Positions 1 to 12,461 are shown, counted from the stretch's first letter. The stretch: DNA of 64,000 nt from Metellina segmentata (GCA_947359465.1 OX375880.1:21776714-21840713); one strand, 5' to 3'. Program-made: numbers and translations. Notes: generated by a model not told the origin, from the sequence alone.

Positions 1-297
1 GAGCAACACAACGGGCTATTGACGACGGTCCGGGATCAGTCCCTTAAGGGAAAGAGCCGAGGACAACACCTCGTAATTTTGAACCACGGTCAGATGACGA
101 AGCAACACCTGAGCTGGCACCCCACTCTCCAAACTTCCACGCCAACCCAACGTGAGGACTTTCGGTCACGACAGATTTAAGGTGCACCAGCCGCCTCTAC
201 ACCATACGTTTACAAACATCCATGCCCGGGCCCGGATTCGAACCAGGAACCTTCCGATCTAGAGGCTAACACCTTAACCACTATACCGGTTGGTCGG
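1..297 (-). mobile_element. tRNA-derived SINE (family A), full length or nearly so
   Basis: Reads on the minus strand as a tRNA-like head (about 222-297) with a box A-like GGTATAGTGG and a B box GGTTCGAATCC, then the family body and a tail that runs off the window edge. The same roughly 330-base unit recurs more than 20 times in this window. The head is a SINE promoter and not a tRNA gene, since there is no proper anticodon arm. Confidence 0.85.
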
Positions 298-1024
298 CGA
301 CAAACTTTAGGAAAGATAGATTTAGAGAAAATACTGAAGATAGAAATGACTTCATATGAAATGGGAGTCAGGAAAATATTTGTCTCATGTAAAAACCGGT
401 TAAACCAACTAGTATGGAAGAAGAGAGGGCCTTATCAGGCGCTGGTTACATTTGCAGTTCATTGAGAAGTAGGTTGGTGGATGACACAATTAATATGCGA
501 TTTGTTTCCATAGATCGTTCTTTCAAACTCAAAAGTGATTTTCATTACTATATAACTTCGATTTAAGCAATTAAAAAGACTGAAGAGTTCCCTTGTTTGT
601 ATGTTGACCCAAAACTGCCAAAGATTAGATTTTTATGTTAGTATGAGACAAGGTTTGGTACATTTTGTATGTCATTTGCTCAACGACGGTAGATATGGAC
701 TACTTAATATTTAGATAAATAGAAAAGTACTACGTATAAAACAAACTGATAATTTTTGGTTGGGAAACTAATAAGACTGATCATTATCAATCGTTTAATG
801 CTTTCTACTAGTAGTTACTATAAGAAATTGTTGGTGATTGATTTCCTATCTATGGATAATTATTAATAAATTTGATAAAATAAACGTCAATTTCGAATAA
901 TATCCTTTTTTTCTACTTTCACTCAGCCGATTTTGGAAAAATACATACTGGTTTTTAACAAATACGTACTTATTAACAAAGTACCAATCTGGCCGGATCC
1001 AGCCGGATTAGTGTCAATCCCTAG
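298..1024. other. No gene recognised
   Basis: AT-rich sequence without a supportable reading frame, repeat family or RNA signal that I can identify. Confidence 0.5.
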
Positions 1025-1208
1025 TTGCTATTGACGACGGTCTGGGATCAATCCCCTAAGAGAAAGATCCGAGAACACCACCACGTTATTTTGAGCTCCG
1101 GTTAGATGACGAGGCAACACCTGATCTGGCGCCCCAATCTCCAAACTTCCACACCAACACTACGTGATGACTTTCGGTCACGACAGATTTAAGGTGCACT
1201 AGCCGCCT
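1025..1208 (-). mobile_element. SINE family A, old fragment without its tRNA head
   Basis: Matches the body and tail of the family A SINE on the minus strand with many substitutions. The tRNA-like promoter is missing, so it is a 5'-truncated or decayed copy. Confidence 0.75.
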
Positions 1209-1704
1209 CATCTCGATCGACTGAAAGCGTCACGAGCTGGTCGTATTTTGGAACACTCCTTTTCTCGTTTAAACACACGATCTAGGCTGTTAGGATTATC
1301 ATAGGACAAGATGATTGTTGAAACGGTGGTGACGTCAATCGACCAATAGAAGAACGTAAAATCGCGCTCTTTTTTAGCGGTTCAGTTTATCACTGAAAGT
1401 TCTACGAACGAGACATTGTAAGTTGGTAAATACCTGATTTCGTTTAATATTCTGATTCACCAGAGTATCTCCAAATGGGAGAGTGAACAGTGGAATATAA
1501 AAATACAAAAAGCAGAATAAGACAATTATGATGTTTGAACATTTGGAGAGGATTTTTTTATATTTTAAAAGATTGACCATGTTTCCGTATTCGTGTGTGT
1601 ATCGCGTTGTTTTCCGTCGAAATATATATTTTTATATTCGAAGTTCCTTGTTATACTTTAGAAACACCTTCTACATAGGGATGTCAATAACCGTCCGGTT
1701 AAAC
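1209..1704. other. No gene recognised
   Basis: AT-rich stretch. The short open frames here overlap on both strands and show no recognisable domain. Confidence 0.45.
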
Positions 1705-1770
1705 CAGTGGTCCTTACGGACCCCCAGGGGTCCGTGAGACCGCTGAGGGGGTCTGTGGCACATTAAAATT
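1705..1770. mobile_element. Probable hAT terminal remnant (CAGTGGT palindromic end)
   Basis: An imperfect palindrome at 1705-1745 opens with CAGTGGTCC and is centred on CCCCCAGGGG. hAT elements of the ZBED/Charlie type often have ends of this look. No partner end or TSD was found nearby, so this is a family-level guess. Confidence 0.4.
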
Positions 1771-2189
1771 AATTTGAGGGTGCATGGACAACGTTTTTTT
1801 TTTTTTTTGAGGGGGGGGGGGCACGAAAGATTTAATATAAAGTAATATAGTTATGACCCTTTTTCATTAATGAAAGTTAAAATAAATAACAGCAAATAAA
1901 TTGGTAGCTATTTTTATAAGATGAGAAAATAAATAATTTGTTTTGTTTTCTTATATCTTAAATTTGTGTCTTCTTTTTTTAAACTAATGACAGTATGATG
2001 TCAGACGAAGAAAAAATGCAGATAATATATATTTATAGTGTTGAATATTTCAAATGTGGCTTTATTCCGTTATTAGGAAATATTTGTTGTTGTCGTATGT
2101 TCTTCTGGGATACATATGAAAGCAAGGGATGAACAGAAACATTCAAGACAAGTACAGAAGAATTTTTATTATTACAAACGATGATCCCA
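1771..2189. other. No gene; low-complexity T and G runs
   Basis: Contains a long T run followed by a G run at about 1795-1822 and then AT-rich sequence without any supported gene. Confidence 0.45.
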
Positions 2190-2352
2190 GCAAAGAACAG
2201 ATGGGGTGCGCTGCTTTCCTTTCAAGACGGGAATCCATTCCTGGCGAAAGTCCGACTTCTTTTCCCAATTTTACATCCATGCTTTATCCGGGATTCGAAC
2301 CCGGGCCCACTCGGTGACAACCGAGGATCATAACCACCATGCTGGCTGGGCG
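2190..2352 (-). mobile_element. tRNA-derived SINE of a different family
   Basis: On the minus strand, 2279-2352 reads as a tRNA-like head with a box A-like CAGCATGGTGGTTA and a clean B box GGGTTCGAATCCC. The anticodon arm does not fold with a normal 7-base loop, so it is a SINE head and not a working tRNA gene. The unrelated tail continues towards 2190. Confidence 0.6.
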
Positions 2353-3544
2353 GCTAGGAAATAGTACTTTAGCTATGTGCCTTACATGCAATAAAATCAA
2401 TGAAACTTTCTAAGTTTAAAGAACATTTGACTAATGTCCATAGCGACAAAAAAAAATATATAAAGATACAACTTTTTTTTAAACAGTCAAATAAAAATAT
2501 TCGAAAACACCGTCATTGCGACAACATCTGAGCGAGACGACGATGGACTGCGTGCTTCTTATAAATACCATATAACAAACAAGACATTTAGGTAAAAAAA
2601 AATCTTGAATAAGCAAAAATAGCCATTTAGTCAATAAACAACACAGTTGCAGTCACTATCGATTATATGGCCACCTCAACGGTCCAGAAAAAGCAGACCA
2701 TATATGCGTAATAATACTACACTATTTAATTATGGCAGGATTACATTCACATATCAGAATATAGTGCTCATAAACAAATAACGAAACTTATAAGAACATT
2801 TTAAAAATTAATTCGCAAAGTAAAAACTACAGTAAAAAATATGCAATATTTTTTTAGTGAAATTTATTAGCTTACCTAACTAATCTAAGTACAGTACGCA
2901 TACGTACGTGTATCCATATTCAATGCACTTATCTCTACTATTATAAAGAAGTGTTTGTTTTCTGTTTTTCGTTACCACAGTACTGCCGAGTCTACGGCAC
3001 TTAAAATAATTGGATTTGATACACAGGTAGTCCGAAATTTTCACAATGTTTGGTCACGGCGAATTTTAAAATTCAAACCAGAAAATTTTTAACTGAATTT
3101 AATTATTATTGTTTTTTTGGAATGGCAACATCATAAAAGATCGCAGATTCTAAATTTAGTTTTATCGTTTCCGTATTCAATTTGCGCAGAGGAATAATTT
3201 GTCAGCAGACTAAAAAAACAAATAAAAATTTTTAACATAAATGAACGTTATTATTCGCTATGTAAGATCGAAATGAAACCACGTTCTTTCTTTGCTCTTT
3301 TCTTTTCAATTTCAACGTACTTTTCAAACAGGGAGAGATAACGTCAATCGATAAACAGACATATGTCCATCTGTTGTGCTTGGGGAGGAAGATAATTGAG
3401 GGGAGGGGGTAACGCCGACGATGATTCAACGCAAAAGCGAAATTGGGGGAAGGGGAGGGAAGTAAAGGCGTAAATTCAGGTCATCTACGGGGTCGTCCCA
3501 GATACTTTTTTCTTCTTCTGGTCATTCCCTGTATTGCTCCCCGT
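2353..3544. other. No gene recognised
   Basis: About 1.2 kb of AT-rich DNA with scattered homopolymer runs. I see no domain, repeat family or RNA signature that I can support. Confidence 0.45.
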
Positions 3545-4007
3545 CTCAAGAATTGTTACAATATTTACAGTACATCTGGAATCCGAATTCAAATGAAAAC
3601 TTTGAGCAAATTTTGACTCGAAATGTGAGCGTTGATAATGAAATTGAATACACAACATGTTGTTTGTATATACATTTAGTCCTGCACTCGAGTCACCCAC
3701 GCATTTTCATTGAGTTTGTCATCAAAATTTGTAGAGCAAGCGTCTTGTTGATCTATGATTGTTGGCCCTGAAAAGGACCGTTTTTAAATGGCCCTGAAAA
3801 GATCCTCCGCTTTCTTTGATTTCTATTATTAACTGCAACAGCTCGACTAAAATTCATTTTCTTTGAATAAAATTTCATTCGATGACGCTATAAATTCAAT
3901 TGAAGCGCGAGGCTTTGTGATAAACAAACAATCGTACAATGTTGCCAAAAACGCGATAACAAATAATTTCTTTTTTGCGGGCCACGTAAGAGAATTATAT
4001 ATATAGA
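3545..4007 (-). mobile_element. Helitron fragment, 5' part only
   Basis: The minus strand begins TCTATATATATAATTC (5' end at 4007) after an A, the same 5' end and following sequence as the complete Helitron at 37837-38485. Similarity ends near 3545, so the 3' hairpin and CTAG end are missing. It is non-coding; the open frames here are chance. Confidence 0.7.
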
Positions 4008-4385
4008 TGGCCCTCTTTTCTTCTTATTATATCACAGTCACACGCGTTACATATGCGGGAATTCGAAGAACCATTTTAGTTTTCTGGTAAATTTTTTATA
4101 GTTTTTTTACACGATTTATCAATCTTGGGAACCATTTTGACAAATTTACAATAGGTTTTAATTTTTTACGTGTTTTTATTCTACGCGTCATTTTCTGGAA
4201 CCAATGTATTGCTTTAAAACAAGAATGGGTGTATACTTTTCAAAAATATAAAAGAATTAAATTTTCATAAAAACGGTAACGATTTTCTCGTATATTAATG
4301 TAATCTGATTATACAATGTCGAATTTTGTCCATTTTGACAAAAAATTTGTTCTTATTACAAAATTAAAATAGTCAAAAACTACAC

Positions 4386-4955
4386 ATGAATTTTTGGTTG
4401 AAAGCAGGAACTTCAACAATAGAAAGGCCAAGTACTTCTACTGCTACGTCTATCATTGAAGAAGAAAATGATCCCCAAACTATAGTTTATTCAAAATATA
4501 ATAAAGAGTCATCTATGAGCAGACCAAAACGGAAGTAGGATTAAATTTTATTTAAATTTGGGATTTACGTATATTGGCAATTCAGATTCTCCTGATACAA
4601 TGTGTGGTTTTGTGTCCTTAAATACTCGCAAACAGTTCTTTTGCTCCAGCAAAACTACGTAGGCACTTCGAAACGATACACACTGATTATAAAGGAAAAT
4701 AAATTCAATTTTTTAAGAGACAACGTGACTCACTAGAAAAGTCCAAACTTTAAATGATTACATTGGCTTAAACTGAAAATGCAACAGAGGCTCATTAAGC
4801 ACACGCATTAAGCCATGTGCGAAAGACATGGTGTCATGTGTTTTTAACGAGCAGGCTATTAAAAAAATAGATGCAATACACTTATCAAATAATACTGTTT
4901 CACCACGCATTAAAGATCTTTCAACTAGCATAGAGAAAGAGTTAATTCACCTTAT
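4386..4955 (+). pseudogene. ZBED-type hAT transposase relic (N-terminal part)
   Basis: Translating with frame changes gives a start like MNFWLKAG, then a degenerate BED zinc-finger region (LGFTYIGNSDSP, later a cysteine pair and a HFETIHTDY segment), and then a longer open piece (4828-4955) reading VFNEQAIKKIDAIHLSNNTV, a typical stretch of ZBED5/SCAND3-like hAT transposases before the catalytic core. There are several stops and frameshifts. It is interrupted at 4955 by the hAT-type element that follows, and its continuation after 6674 is too decayed to assign. Confidence 0.7.
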
Positions 4956-6666
4956 TAGAGATGGGCGATCCGCTCAGGAGCTGACTCAAAGAGTTAGCTC
5001 TCTTGACGGAGTGAGCGAGCGCTGATTCGTCAAAAAAGAGCTATAGCTCTTTTATAACCAATCAGGGCTGAAGAGCGGTGACTCTTTTTTAACCAATCAG
5101 CGCTTCCACTCTCGAAGAGTCATTTCCGCATGCGATCACCAGCTCAGTGATTCTTTTTGGGAGTTGATTCTTTGGGAGTCGATTCTTTGGGAGTTGATTC
5201 TTTTCGAGTTTTGGCTCTTTCGAAGAATCATTTCCGCATTCGATCGGTTGCGCTCACTGATTCTTTTGGGAGTTGATTCTTTTAAGGAGTAAACTCTTTG
5301 GCTCTTTTCGATAACTATCGCTCTCGAAGAGTCAATTCCGCATTCGTTCTTTTGCGCTCCCTAGCTTTTTGTTACTTTTTTGAAGTTTCAAATTTTTAAA
5401 TATCTATGTATTATCATAAATGTTATACATAGATAATACATTCATGTATAACATATATTCAACCAATTTGAAAAATGATGCTACCAAAATAAACTACATG
5501 CATATTTCTAGGGAATGAACTAGAATAAATGGATATTTAAATAAACAACAATTTTACAAGTGATTGAAAAATGAATAGAAGATTTTTTATAGTTTCACAG
5601 TCCTACTTCTTAAATAATTAGTAATAATTTAGAAATTTTTGAACTCAGCATAATTATTCTAGTTCATTCACTTGACAACATTATAAATAACAAACTCTCA
5701 AAAGTTTACTAGAATCCAGTTATGTTTTTGTATTATAACATTTGAAGTGAGGAAATAATGCAAAAATATTAATTTAGAGTTAAAGGTAGTTTCAAGTGCA
5801 TCGCTTGCTCCCTTGCGTTTGCTCTTTGTGTAAACAATTTTGTTCTTCCTTCTCTTTAAAAAAGTTCACTCCATTTCCAAAAGAGAAACCATTTAAATAT
5901 TTGAAAAAACATTCTAAAATTATATTTGCAAAAAAAAGTAAGGTTTAAATTTAGATTTTGCCATGTTTTTGGCCTTTTAATGGCCATTTCCAGTGTTTTC
6001 CATTCTTACTTCTTGTTTTCCCGCCTTGATTAAAATCTTAATACTTCTTCAAGTAATTAACAGAGAAAAAATTAAATATGTTTTGGAAAGTCAAATAAAT
6101 ACTCTATCCAATAAAATCAAAAACTTTTTTAGAATTCTTGGTCAAAAATGAGATTTTTAACGTGTTTGGATATTTTAATTGCTACTTCTGTAATCTCAAC
6201 GGGTTCATGACGGGAATTACAAAAGTAGAAGTGTCCTCAAAGTTATTTATTCTTTATGGACAATTTCAAAGTTATATGAATTGACATGGTTTTGGGCCAT
6301 CTTATGCCTTAGCAATAAAATTTTACAGCTTAGCAGCCCTATGCTGCAATGCCTATCTTCCTGGGGCCCGTCTCCCTCCTTTTGTTGATTTTAGAGGTAA
6401 ACTGCGCAATTGCTGGATGAGTGAGTGTTTCAAGTGTTGTGTGCGTGGGTGTTTCAAGCACGCTTGGCGCCTCTTCGTCTGGACACATGCGCTCACGTGA
6501 CAACGAGGGATGTTCGATGGCCCAAACATATTGTATACATTTCGATATGTTATATACATTATTATATATCTCAAAGTAGCGGTGAGTCATCAAAAAGAGC
6601 TAGCTCTTTTTAGTGAGTGAGCGGTTCCGATCCGATCCCTGAAAAGAGTCATTTTCCCCATCACTA
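4956..6666. mobile_element. Non-autonomous hAT element with exact 8-bp TSD
   Basis: Starts TAGAGATGGG and ends with the inverse of TAGTGATGGG, a short terminal inverted repeat of the hobo/Ac style. It is flanked by the direct repeat CACCTTAT at 4948-4955 and 6667-6674, the 8-bp TSD expected for hAT. The 1.7 kb interior has no transposase. The inner ends are rich in repeated AAGAG/GAGTTGATTCTTT motifs on both sides. Confidence 0.85.
4985..5360. repeat. Subterminal short repeats of the hAT element
   Basis: Motifs such as GGGAGTTGATTCTTT, TCGAAGAGTCATTTCCGCAT and AAAGAGCTATAGCTCTTTT recur in direct and inverted orientation. Related motifs appear near the other end (6575-6655). In hAT elements such clusters usually serve as transposase-binding sites; that role is inferred. 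Confidence 0.6.
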
Positions 6667-6674
6667 CACCTTAT

Positions 6675-6954
6675 TAGATTTTGCAGTGAATATTGCGACG
6701 TCTGCCTATAACTGAACAAGGTGACAAACATCCTGCCACGTTGAGTGTGGACAAAAAGGGAACCCTATTACGAGGCTAAGTGAAGAAACATATTTCATAC
6801 ACTACTTCTAAATATAGATAGATCTAAGTACCGCTATGGGATAACATAGTGTAAAGTGGGACCCTTCAGCGAGGCTAGGAAAGACATCTCATGACCATAC
6901 ACAGGTGTCATCGAGTCTAGACTCGGCGCGGGGAGACGAAAAGGATGACGGCTC
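6675..6954. other. No gene; flank of the ZBED relic
   Basis: Sequence following the 8-bp TSD. It may be the decayed continuation of the ZBED transposase relic, but I cannot align a domain to it. Confidence 0.35.
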
Positions 6955-6963
6955 TGTTCTGAT

Positions 6964-7826
6964 AGAAGCGGCTCAATCCCATGATAGTACTTTACGCAAG
7001 TCCGACTTGATTGGCTAGTTTCACGGGCTTGGCTTCACTTGGATATCTCGCCAATCTGATTGTTGCAGTAACCATTTGATTTTGAACATGCGCGTTGTTT
7101 CGTAGGAATACAATACGTACACTAGCGCTTCAGCGTACGTGTCCCACAAGTTGACTCTGATTTGCTCCTCACATATATGTTGTATGGTTGTTGTTAGTAG
7201 TATTTCTTGCCAACTTATATTAAGGGTACTTATACTTTAAAGAGCTTTTTTTCGTGAAGCAACGATGGCCTAATGGCTAAAGTCACTCACCTTTAGATTA
7301 CCGTCGGCAGATGAGGATGACTTCCCGAGTTGGAACCCAGCTGGCGGAAAAATTTTTAGATTATCCAAATTATTTTTAAAAAATTACAATTTAATTCCTT
7401 TTCATTCTAATTTACTTTTCCTAATTTTTAATACCCTTTTCATGTTTTTCCAAGCTTCCGTTGATTTTACATAAATAATCTTAAGAACCACTCCTGAACT
7501 CACTACCAGCTGATATTTTTCCGCCCCTCTGCCGTCCCCTTTGCTTTAGGATAATGGTGTCGTATCCACCGCTGGCTTAGGACCATTCTGATGTAATAAA
7601 AAGCATACATAAAACACTAACTTATATAATTATTAACTTATATAATAAAAGGATAAAATTTTCGGCTCCCACCTCTACCCACCCATAACCATGGATCTGA
7701 GCAGAAAGGAAGAGATAAATCGCCAACAACTATAAACCTTGATGACATACGTATCTAGGTCATGTGATCCGATTAGCCAATCAAGTTGGACTTGCGTAAA
7801 GTACTATCATGGGATTGAGGCGCCTG
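6964..7826. mobile_element. MITE with 9-bp TSD (MULE- or hAT-like)
   Basis: The ends form a long inverted repeat: CTCAATCCCATGATAGTACT and onward near 6971-7017, and its complement at 7770-7820. The exact direct repeat TGTTCTGAT (6955-6963, 7827-7835) flanks it. Nine bases points to a MULE-like element, though an 8-bp hAT reading is possible. Inside, near 7095-7160, lies sequence like the left end of the MITE at 58630, so it is a composite. Confidence 0.75.
7258..7350 (+). repeat. tRNA-like module inside the MITE
   Basis: Contains box A-like TGGCCTAATGGCTAAAG and a damaged B box GAGTTGGAACCC. The same module in the MITE copy at 58630-59283 has an intact GAGTTCGAACCC. It looks like a captured tRNA or SINE head with a Pol III promoter. 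Confidence 0.55.
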
Positions 7827-8833
7827 TGTTCTGATCTGGCATCTATGGAGTTTTTGGAAAAGCTGGCTGGAACAAGGGTGCCAGATCAGAGGTTTTACCT
7901 TCAGATCTAGAGGTTTCAATTCGCTTCAGAGGTAAAAACAGAGGTACAAAATGCTCAGAGGTAGAAACAGAGGTCTGAAAAAAAGAACAGAGGTTTATTT
8001 AGAGGTCTGAAGTATAATTGCTGTTAATACGCCGTTAGTAAACTAGCCCAGCAGATTTTTGATATTTTAAGTTGGCAATGTTTTGGTTTGTTGCTTTTTC
8101 AGAAGAGATTATGATTCACAGAACGCTCGTTTGGCCAGGCTATCAGGGTCCCGCTCTTCAAGGTCGCAAAGATAGATACTTGAATTAGAGGAATAAATAA
8201 ACATAATTTGAATGCATGACCCTGCTATCCTCAACCAGAGGCGCCAGTGGTCATGGTTTATTTTATTCGAGAAACAAAACAAAGTGGCTTTTTTATTCAC
8301 TAGTCCAAAGTTTCCAATTTCGGGATCGTTGAAGATAGAGTAAAAATTTCAACGGATTTCAAATCAGCGTAAAATTCTACGCCAGAACGATACTAAAAAC
8401 AGATTTATTACTCAATTGTTGACCTTTTGATTATTTAATCATTTATTAAATAATTAATTATTTGCAAAAGAAAATATCATATATAAAGTATCGATCTCGT
8501 GTAAAATTTTCCGCAGATTTCAAATCCGTTGAAATTTTCAATCTGTCTTTACCGATCACGATTTTACAAAAACAAACTAAACAATGTCAGTCAAAATTAT
8601 TATTTTTTTTTTGCTTTCCTCCGTTCGAATTGTTTGGCGCAGGAAATGAAATGTTTCCGCAACAAGAGAAAAAACGGTCCCCAACTCAACTGTGTTACGA
8701 CTGTGTGCTATGACGATCGTCATGCAAATGGGCCACTAATTTTCGTTATTTTCACAAACAATGCTCTCTTTTATTTAGACTTAACCATTGATCAAGAAAG
8801 AGATTACACAGTAGAGCAACTGTAGGGGAGGAC

Positions 8834-11014
8834 GGGGTACAATGAAACAAAATTTACTAATTATTTTATCCTATCCACAATTTTGCATGCAAAAAAATAT
8901 AATTAATGCATACTTTTAATCTTGTATTTTCCCCATTTAAATAAATTTTTATTAGGTTCTAAACAATATCTTTATGCTTGTAAAATAACAAAAAGTAAAT
9001 GTCTCAAAGTGTTTCATTGTACCCCGTTTGGCGGGGTACAATGAAACACATACTGGGGTACAATGAAACACTCCAAATGATGCAAGCACAATTTTCACCC
9101 TTTCTAGTTTATTTTAGTCACATTCAACTTCATTTAAATTTATGATTTCTCCAACAGAATATATTTCCTTGTTTCAGTTCACCCTTATTGATTAAAACAA
9201 TCATTTATACAGATACTGCTTGTGCCACACTGTTATGTGTGGATATCTCATTGTTAGTACTTCAGTGATCATCTGGAGCTGGAAAATAATCCAGATCATC
9301 GTCATCTTCAGAGTCTGTAGGAGGCAGAGTTTGTTTTGAAAACAATCCCTTCTTAGTTTTTTTCCCCTTTTTACTTTCTAATTGCTTAACCAGAGCATTT
9401 TTTACTTGTGTGGTTAGAACTAAACTCTTTTTTTTTCTGTTTCCTACTCTTACTTTTCTTGGACCAGCCTTGGGGTAAGGTTTTATCTCTTGAGGATAAA
9501 TGTATTTCCTCACAGGTTTAGAGCTAGTGCATGGTGTATGAACATTTGCTGATCAACCTGCAGTCGGTGATTTTGATTTACTTATGGCAAGATCCACCAC
9601 TTCTGATTCTTGGGTTTTGTCTGTCTGGTCTTCAGTTTCATTACTTAGCTCATCAGTTTCATTAATCTGACCATGGGAATAATTTTCAGTAGGACAAGGC
9701 CTATCTGACACATACGAACACAAATAATCTTCTTCACAAAACATTTCTCTATTGAAAGTCCATATTCCAGTTGCTGAAAAACCTTTTGTAATATTTTGTG
9801 GAGTGATAAGAAAATAAGCAGTGCCAAGCAAAGAAGATATCTCATAGATATAGATTGTACGACCTGGATTACACAGCATCCAATCATTTGCAGCTAGATT
9901 GAAGAAATTTTTAAGTGACTTGAACACAGTTTTGTCAAAAGGCGGCTGCAATTTGTTACTGGTATGGGGGTCAGGGTTACAACAACAATTCCGTTATCTT
10001 TAGTAAAATTTAGACTGGAAATTGTAATATGTGATTCATGATAGTCCATTATTAGTAGAACTGGATTTTCTTTCGTTCAGCGTGTATGTGCCTGGAGAAC
10101 TGTTAGAACATTAACAAAAATATCTCCATTCATCCAACCCGATTTTGTTGCATCACCCACAGTCCCACAAACAGCTCCATTCAACATGCAAAACTTGAAA
10201 TTTACTCTAGGAATACTAAATAATGGGGTATAGAATTTCCAGAAGCATTAATAAATCCACACATAGTAACAAGAACACCCCTTTCACCAGAAATTAATTG
10301 ACCTATTTGTTTTTGGCCCCTTTGACCAAGAACTTTAGGAGGATTGTGAACTGTAGTAAGTGCAGTTTACGCCTATGAAATAAACTATTCTTAAATGTTT
10401 TTGAATATAAAAAATGTAACTTACTATTAAACTCTGTACTTTTTTTAGAAAGAAAAAAAACAGTTTAATTTTACATGCTTTCAAAATTATTACTGTTTTG
10501 ATTTGGTGTTGCCATTTCCTTAGTAAAAGTGTTTTATTTAGATTAATGATAACCAGTAATATGTTATTTTATATCAGTGATATTATATTTACAATTGATA
10601 TATTACTTCAAGTAAATGCATTCACCCGGGGCACAATGAAACATGTTTCATTGTACCCCGTACTGAGGTTACTAAATTAAAAAAATTTCAAGCTTCTAAT
10701 ATTTTTTTTTTAAATTTTGGTTTTGGAGGTATGAAGACAACAACACAAAAATAACAATGCATAGAAAAAATAATTATTACATATAACAACGAGGAAAAAG
10801 AAACAAAATTACTTTTAGTAAAGAAACTTACTTTCAATGGTGAAAAATCAATAATCTTCTATTGCTAATGTTGTAGAAGTGCGAATGTATCCAAATCACA
10901 TCAGTAATTGGAACTTATAGTTGTATAACATATATATAAATTGCAACTTTCTGTGGCAAATTGTACTGATTTTATAAGTAATGTTTCATTGTACCCCTTG
11001 TTTCATTGTACCCC
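8834..11014. repeat. Eight copies of GGGGTACAATGAAAC in the pogo-like element
   Basis: The 15-mer, or a one-base variant, lies at 8834, 9033, 9055 and 10628 on the plus strand and at 9011, 10645, 10983 and 11000 inverted. Four are near each end, and 9011-9047 and 10628-10659 form hairpin pairs. They are probably transposase-binding sites; that role is inferred from position. Confidence 0.75.
9256..10400 (-). pseudogene. pogo/Jerky-like DDE transposase, degenerate
   Basis: In the 5' part a decayed DDE domain shows VHNPPKVLGQRGQKQIGQLI and GERGVLVTMCGFINASGNSI, typical of the pogo/Tigger DDE superfamily. The open piece at 9553-9951 reads QPPFDKTVFKSLKNFF and later TGIWTFNREMF, the end of the catalytic domain. 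The piece at 9262-9513 is the basic/acidic tail (PYPKAGPRK, then an acidic SEDDDD run). Frameshifts and stops separate the pieces, and the N-terminal HTH part is not seen. It belongs to the element at 8825-11023. Confidence 0.8.
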
Positions 11015-11026
11015 GTCTTCCCCTAC

Positions 11027-11862
11027 ATACTGTACAGGGATCCAGTGAACAAGCTCTACATGATATATCTAAAGAACATGTTGGTAGACATCACAAGAGT
11101 TAACAAGCTTTTACAATCAGAGTCTTCGGACCAAACAAAGCTATTTGCTAATTTGTTCACATACTTCATGAGCTTGTTAAAAATTATTGTGGTTCCTTCG
11201 CAATTAGATAAAGTAAGGGAAGAATCAATGTTCAACTTTAACTTTGAGAAGTTCACTATGCCTAACGCAGGAATGTACTTAGGATATGAATTTTCCCTAA
11301 AGTTAGAAAAATTAGCATTATCAAGTGAACAGTTGACATCAAATGTCGTTGTAAAGAATTTATTGTTCAACTAGCCAAAGAAGTACGTAGTAGGCTTCCA
11401 GATAATGTTGGCGTGTTGCTTCATTTGTCAACACTACATCCCAATAATGCTGTGAGAAAAGTGAAGTGTAGCATTGTTCCACATGCTGCACAATTCCTAG
11501 CTGTATGTGAAAATGTGGATAAGTGTCAGAAATAGTGGGATCGGTTACCATTGATCTCAGAAGTGTCAGCCAAGGAATTTATCAAACAGAGCCCCGTGAA
11601 ATTCTGGGCCTCTATAGATTAACTAACAGATGCTGCAGGAGAAAAAGAATTTCCACAGCTATGTAAGCTTGCATTGACCTTAATGAGTTTGCCATTTTCT
11701 AATGCAACTGTCAAAAGAATGTTTTCTCAACTGAGTAATATAAAAATTAAACTCAGAAACTCGCTACAGCTGAAGATAACTGAGACAATCATGATGGTTT
11801 GGTATGGACTAAAATTTAGAGGTGAAAGCTGTGTACACTTAATCCTAGTAAAGAAATACTGA
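11027..11862 (+). pseudogene. hAT transposase relic, C-terminal half
   Basis: The first piece (to 11374) reads YRDPVNKLYMIYLKNMLVDI and continues through the pre-dimerisation region. The last piece (11674-11862) reads LALTLMSLPFSNATVKRMFS, the classic hAT C-terminal dimerisation motif followed by KLRNSLQLK. In-frame stops and a frameshift lie between. The N-terminal part is interrupted by the pogo-like element just upstream. The same gene fragment recurs, also broken, at 63785-64000. Confidence 0.8.
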
Positions 11863-12461
11863 TGAAATTTAATTCAGATTCAATGTATGGCCCAAAGCCC
11901 AAAGATGCAACCGAGCGTGAAAGAAGTAAAGATGAAATATGGGAGATTTTTGAAGGATTTGATGGAGGGGGGGGGGGACAATCTTTTCAGTATTCTATAA
12001 ATGTATTAATATGCACTGCACAATTGAACAAAGATAATAATAAATAATGTACAACAGTGAATAATTATTCACTAAAAAACCAATTTTGCTTAAAACGTGT
12101 GTATGTTATTAAGAACAGGGTTGCTTAGACGGGAGACTAATACTTGAAAAAAAAGTTCGTTGGCACCTTTTTTGACATCTTTATCAAAAGCTGATTTAAG
12201 TTGGAAGAAAAAATAAAGCATACATTTATGAATCTTAATTCAGCAGCACGCAGCAGTTAAAAATAAAATAAGCATAATGCGCTTATAAATAAATGCCATG
12301 TGTGCTTAGCATATGGTAGGTTTAAAAATATCGATATAAATTATTGTCCTTTAAAAAATCGTCGATAATATCCCAGATCTCTAAATCAGAGGTTTTCTAG
12401 AGGTTTACGCCAGCAAAAACGAGGTACTTTGTTCTGAAAATCTGGTACCACTGGGCTGGAA

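Larger units (their letters stand above)
8825..11023 (-). mobile_element. pogo/Tigger-like DNA transposon, TA target
   Basis: The terminal inverted repeats GGGGAGGACGGGGTACAATG (8825) and its near-perfect inverse (ending 11023) are flanked by TA. The hAT copy at 62833-64000 has the uninterrupted site CAACTGTACACACTGTACAG at about 63778, so the empty site is visible in this window. A degenerate pogo-type transposase is encoded on the minus strand. Confidence 0.9.
7873..12453 (+). mobile_element. hAT element (TSD GGCTGGAA) containing a pogo-like insertion
   Basis: The left end CAAGGGTGCCAGATC and the inverse of the right end CAGTGGTACCAGATT form imperfect terminal repeats. The 8-base direct repeat GGCTGGAA at 7865-7872 and 12454-12461 proves the boundaries. 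The element carries a decayed transposase (11027-11862, plus strand). A second copy starts at 62833. Removing the nested 2.2 kb insertion leaves about 2.4 kb. Confidence 0.85.
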
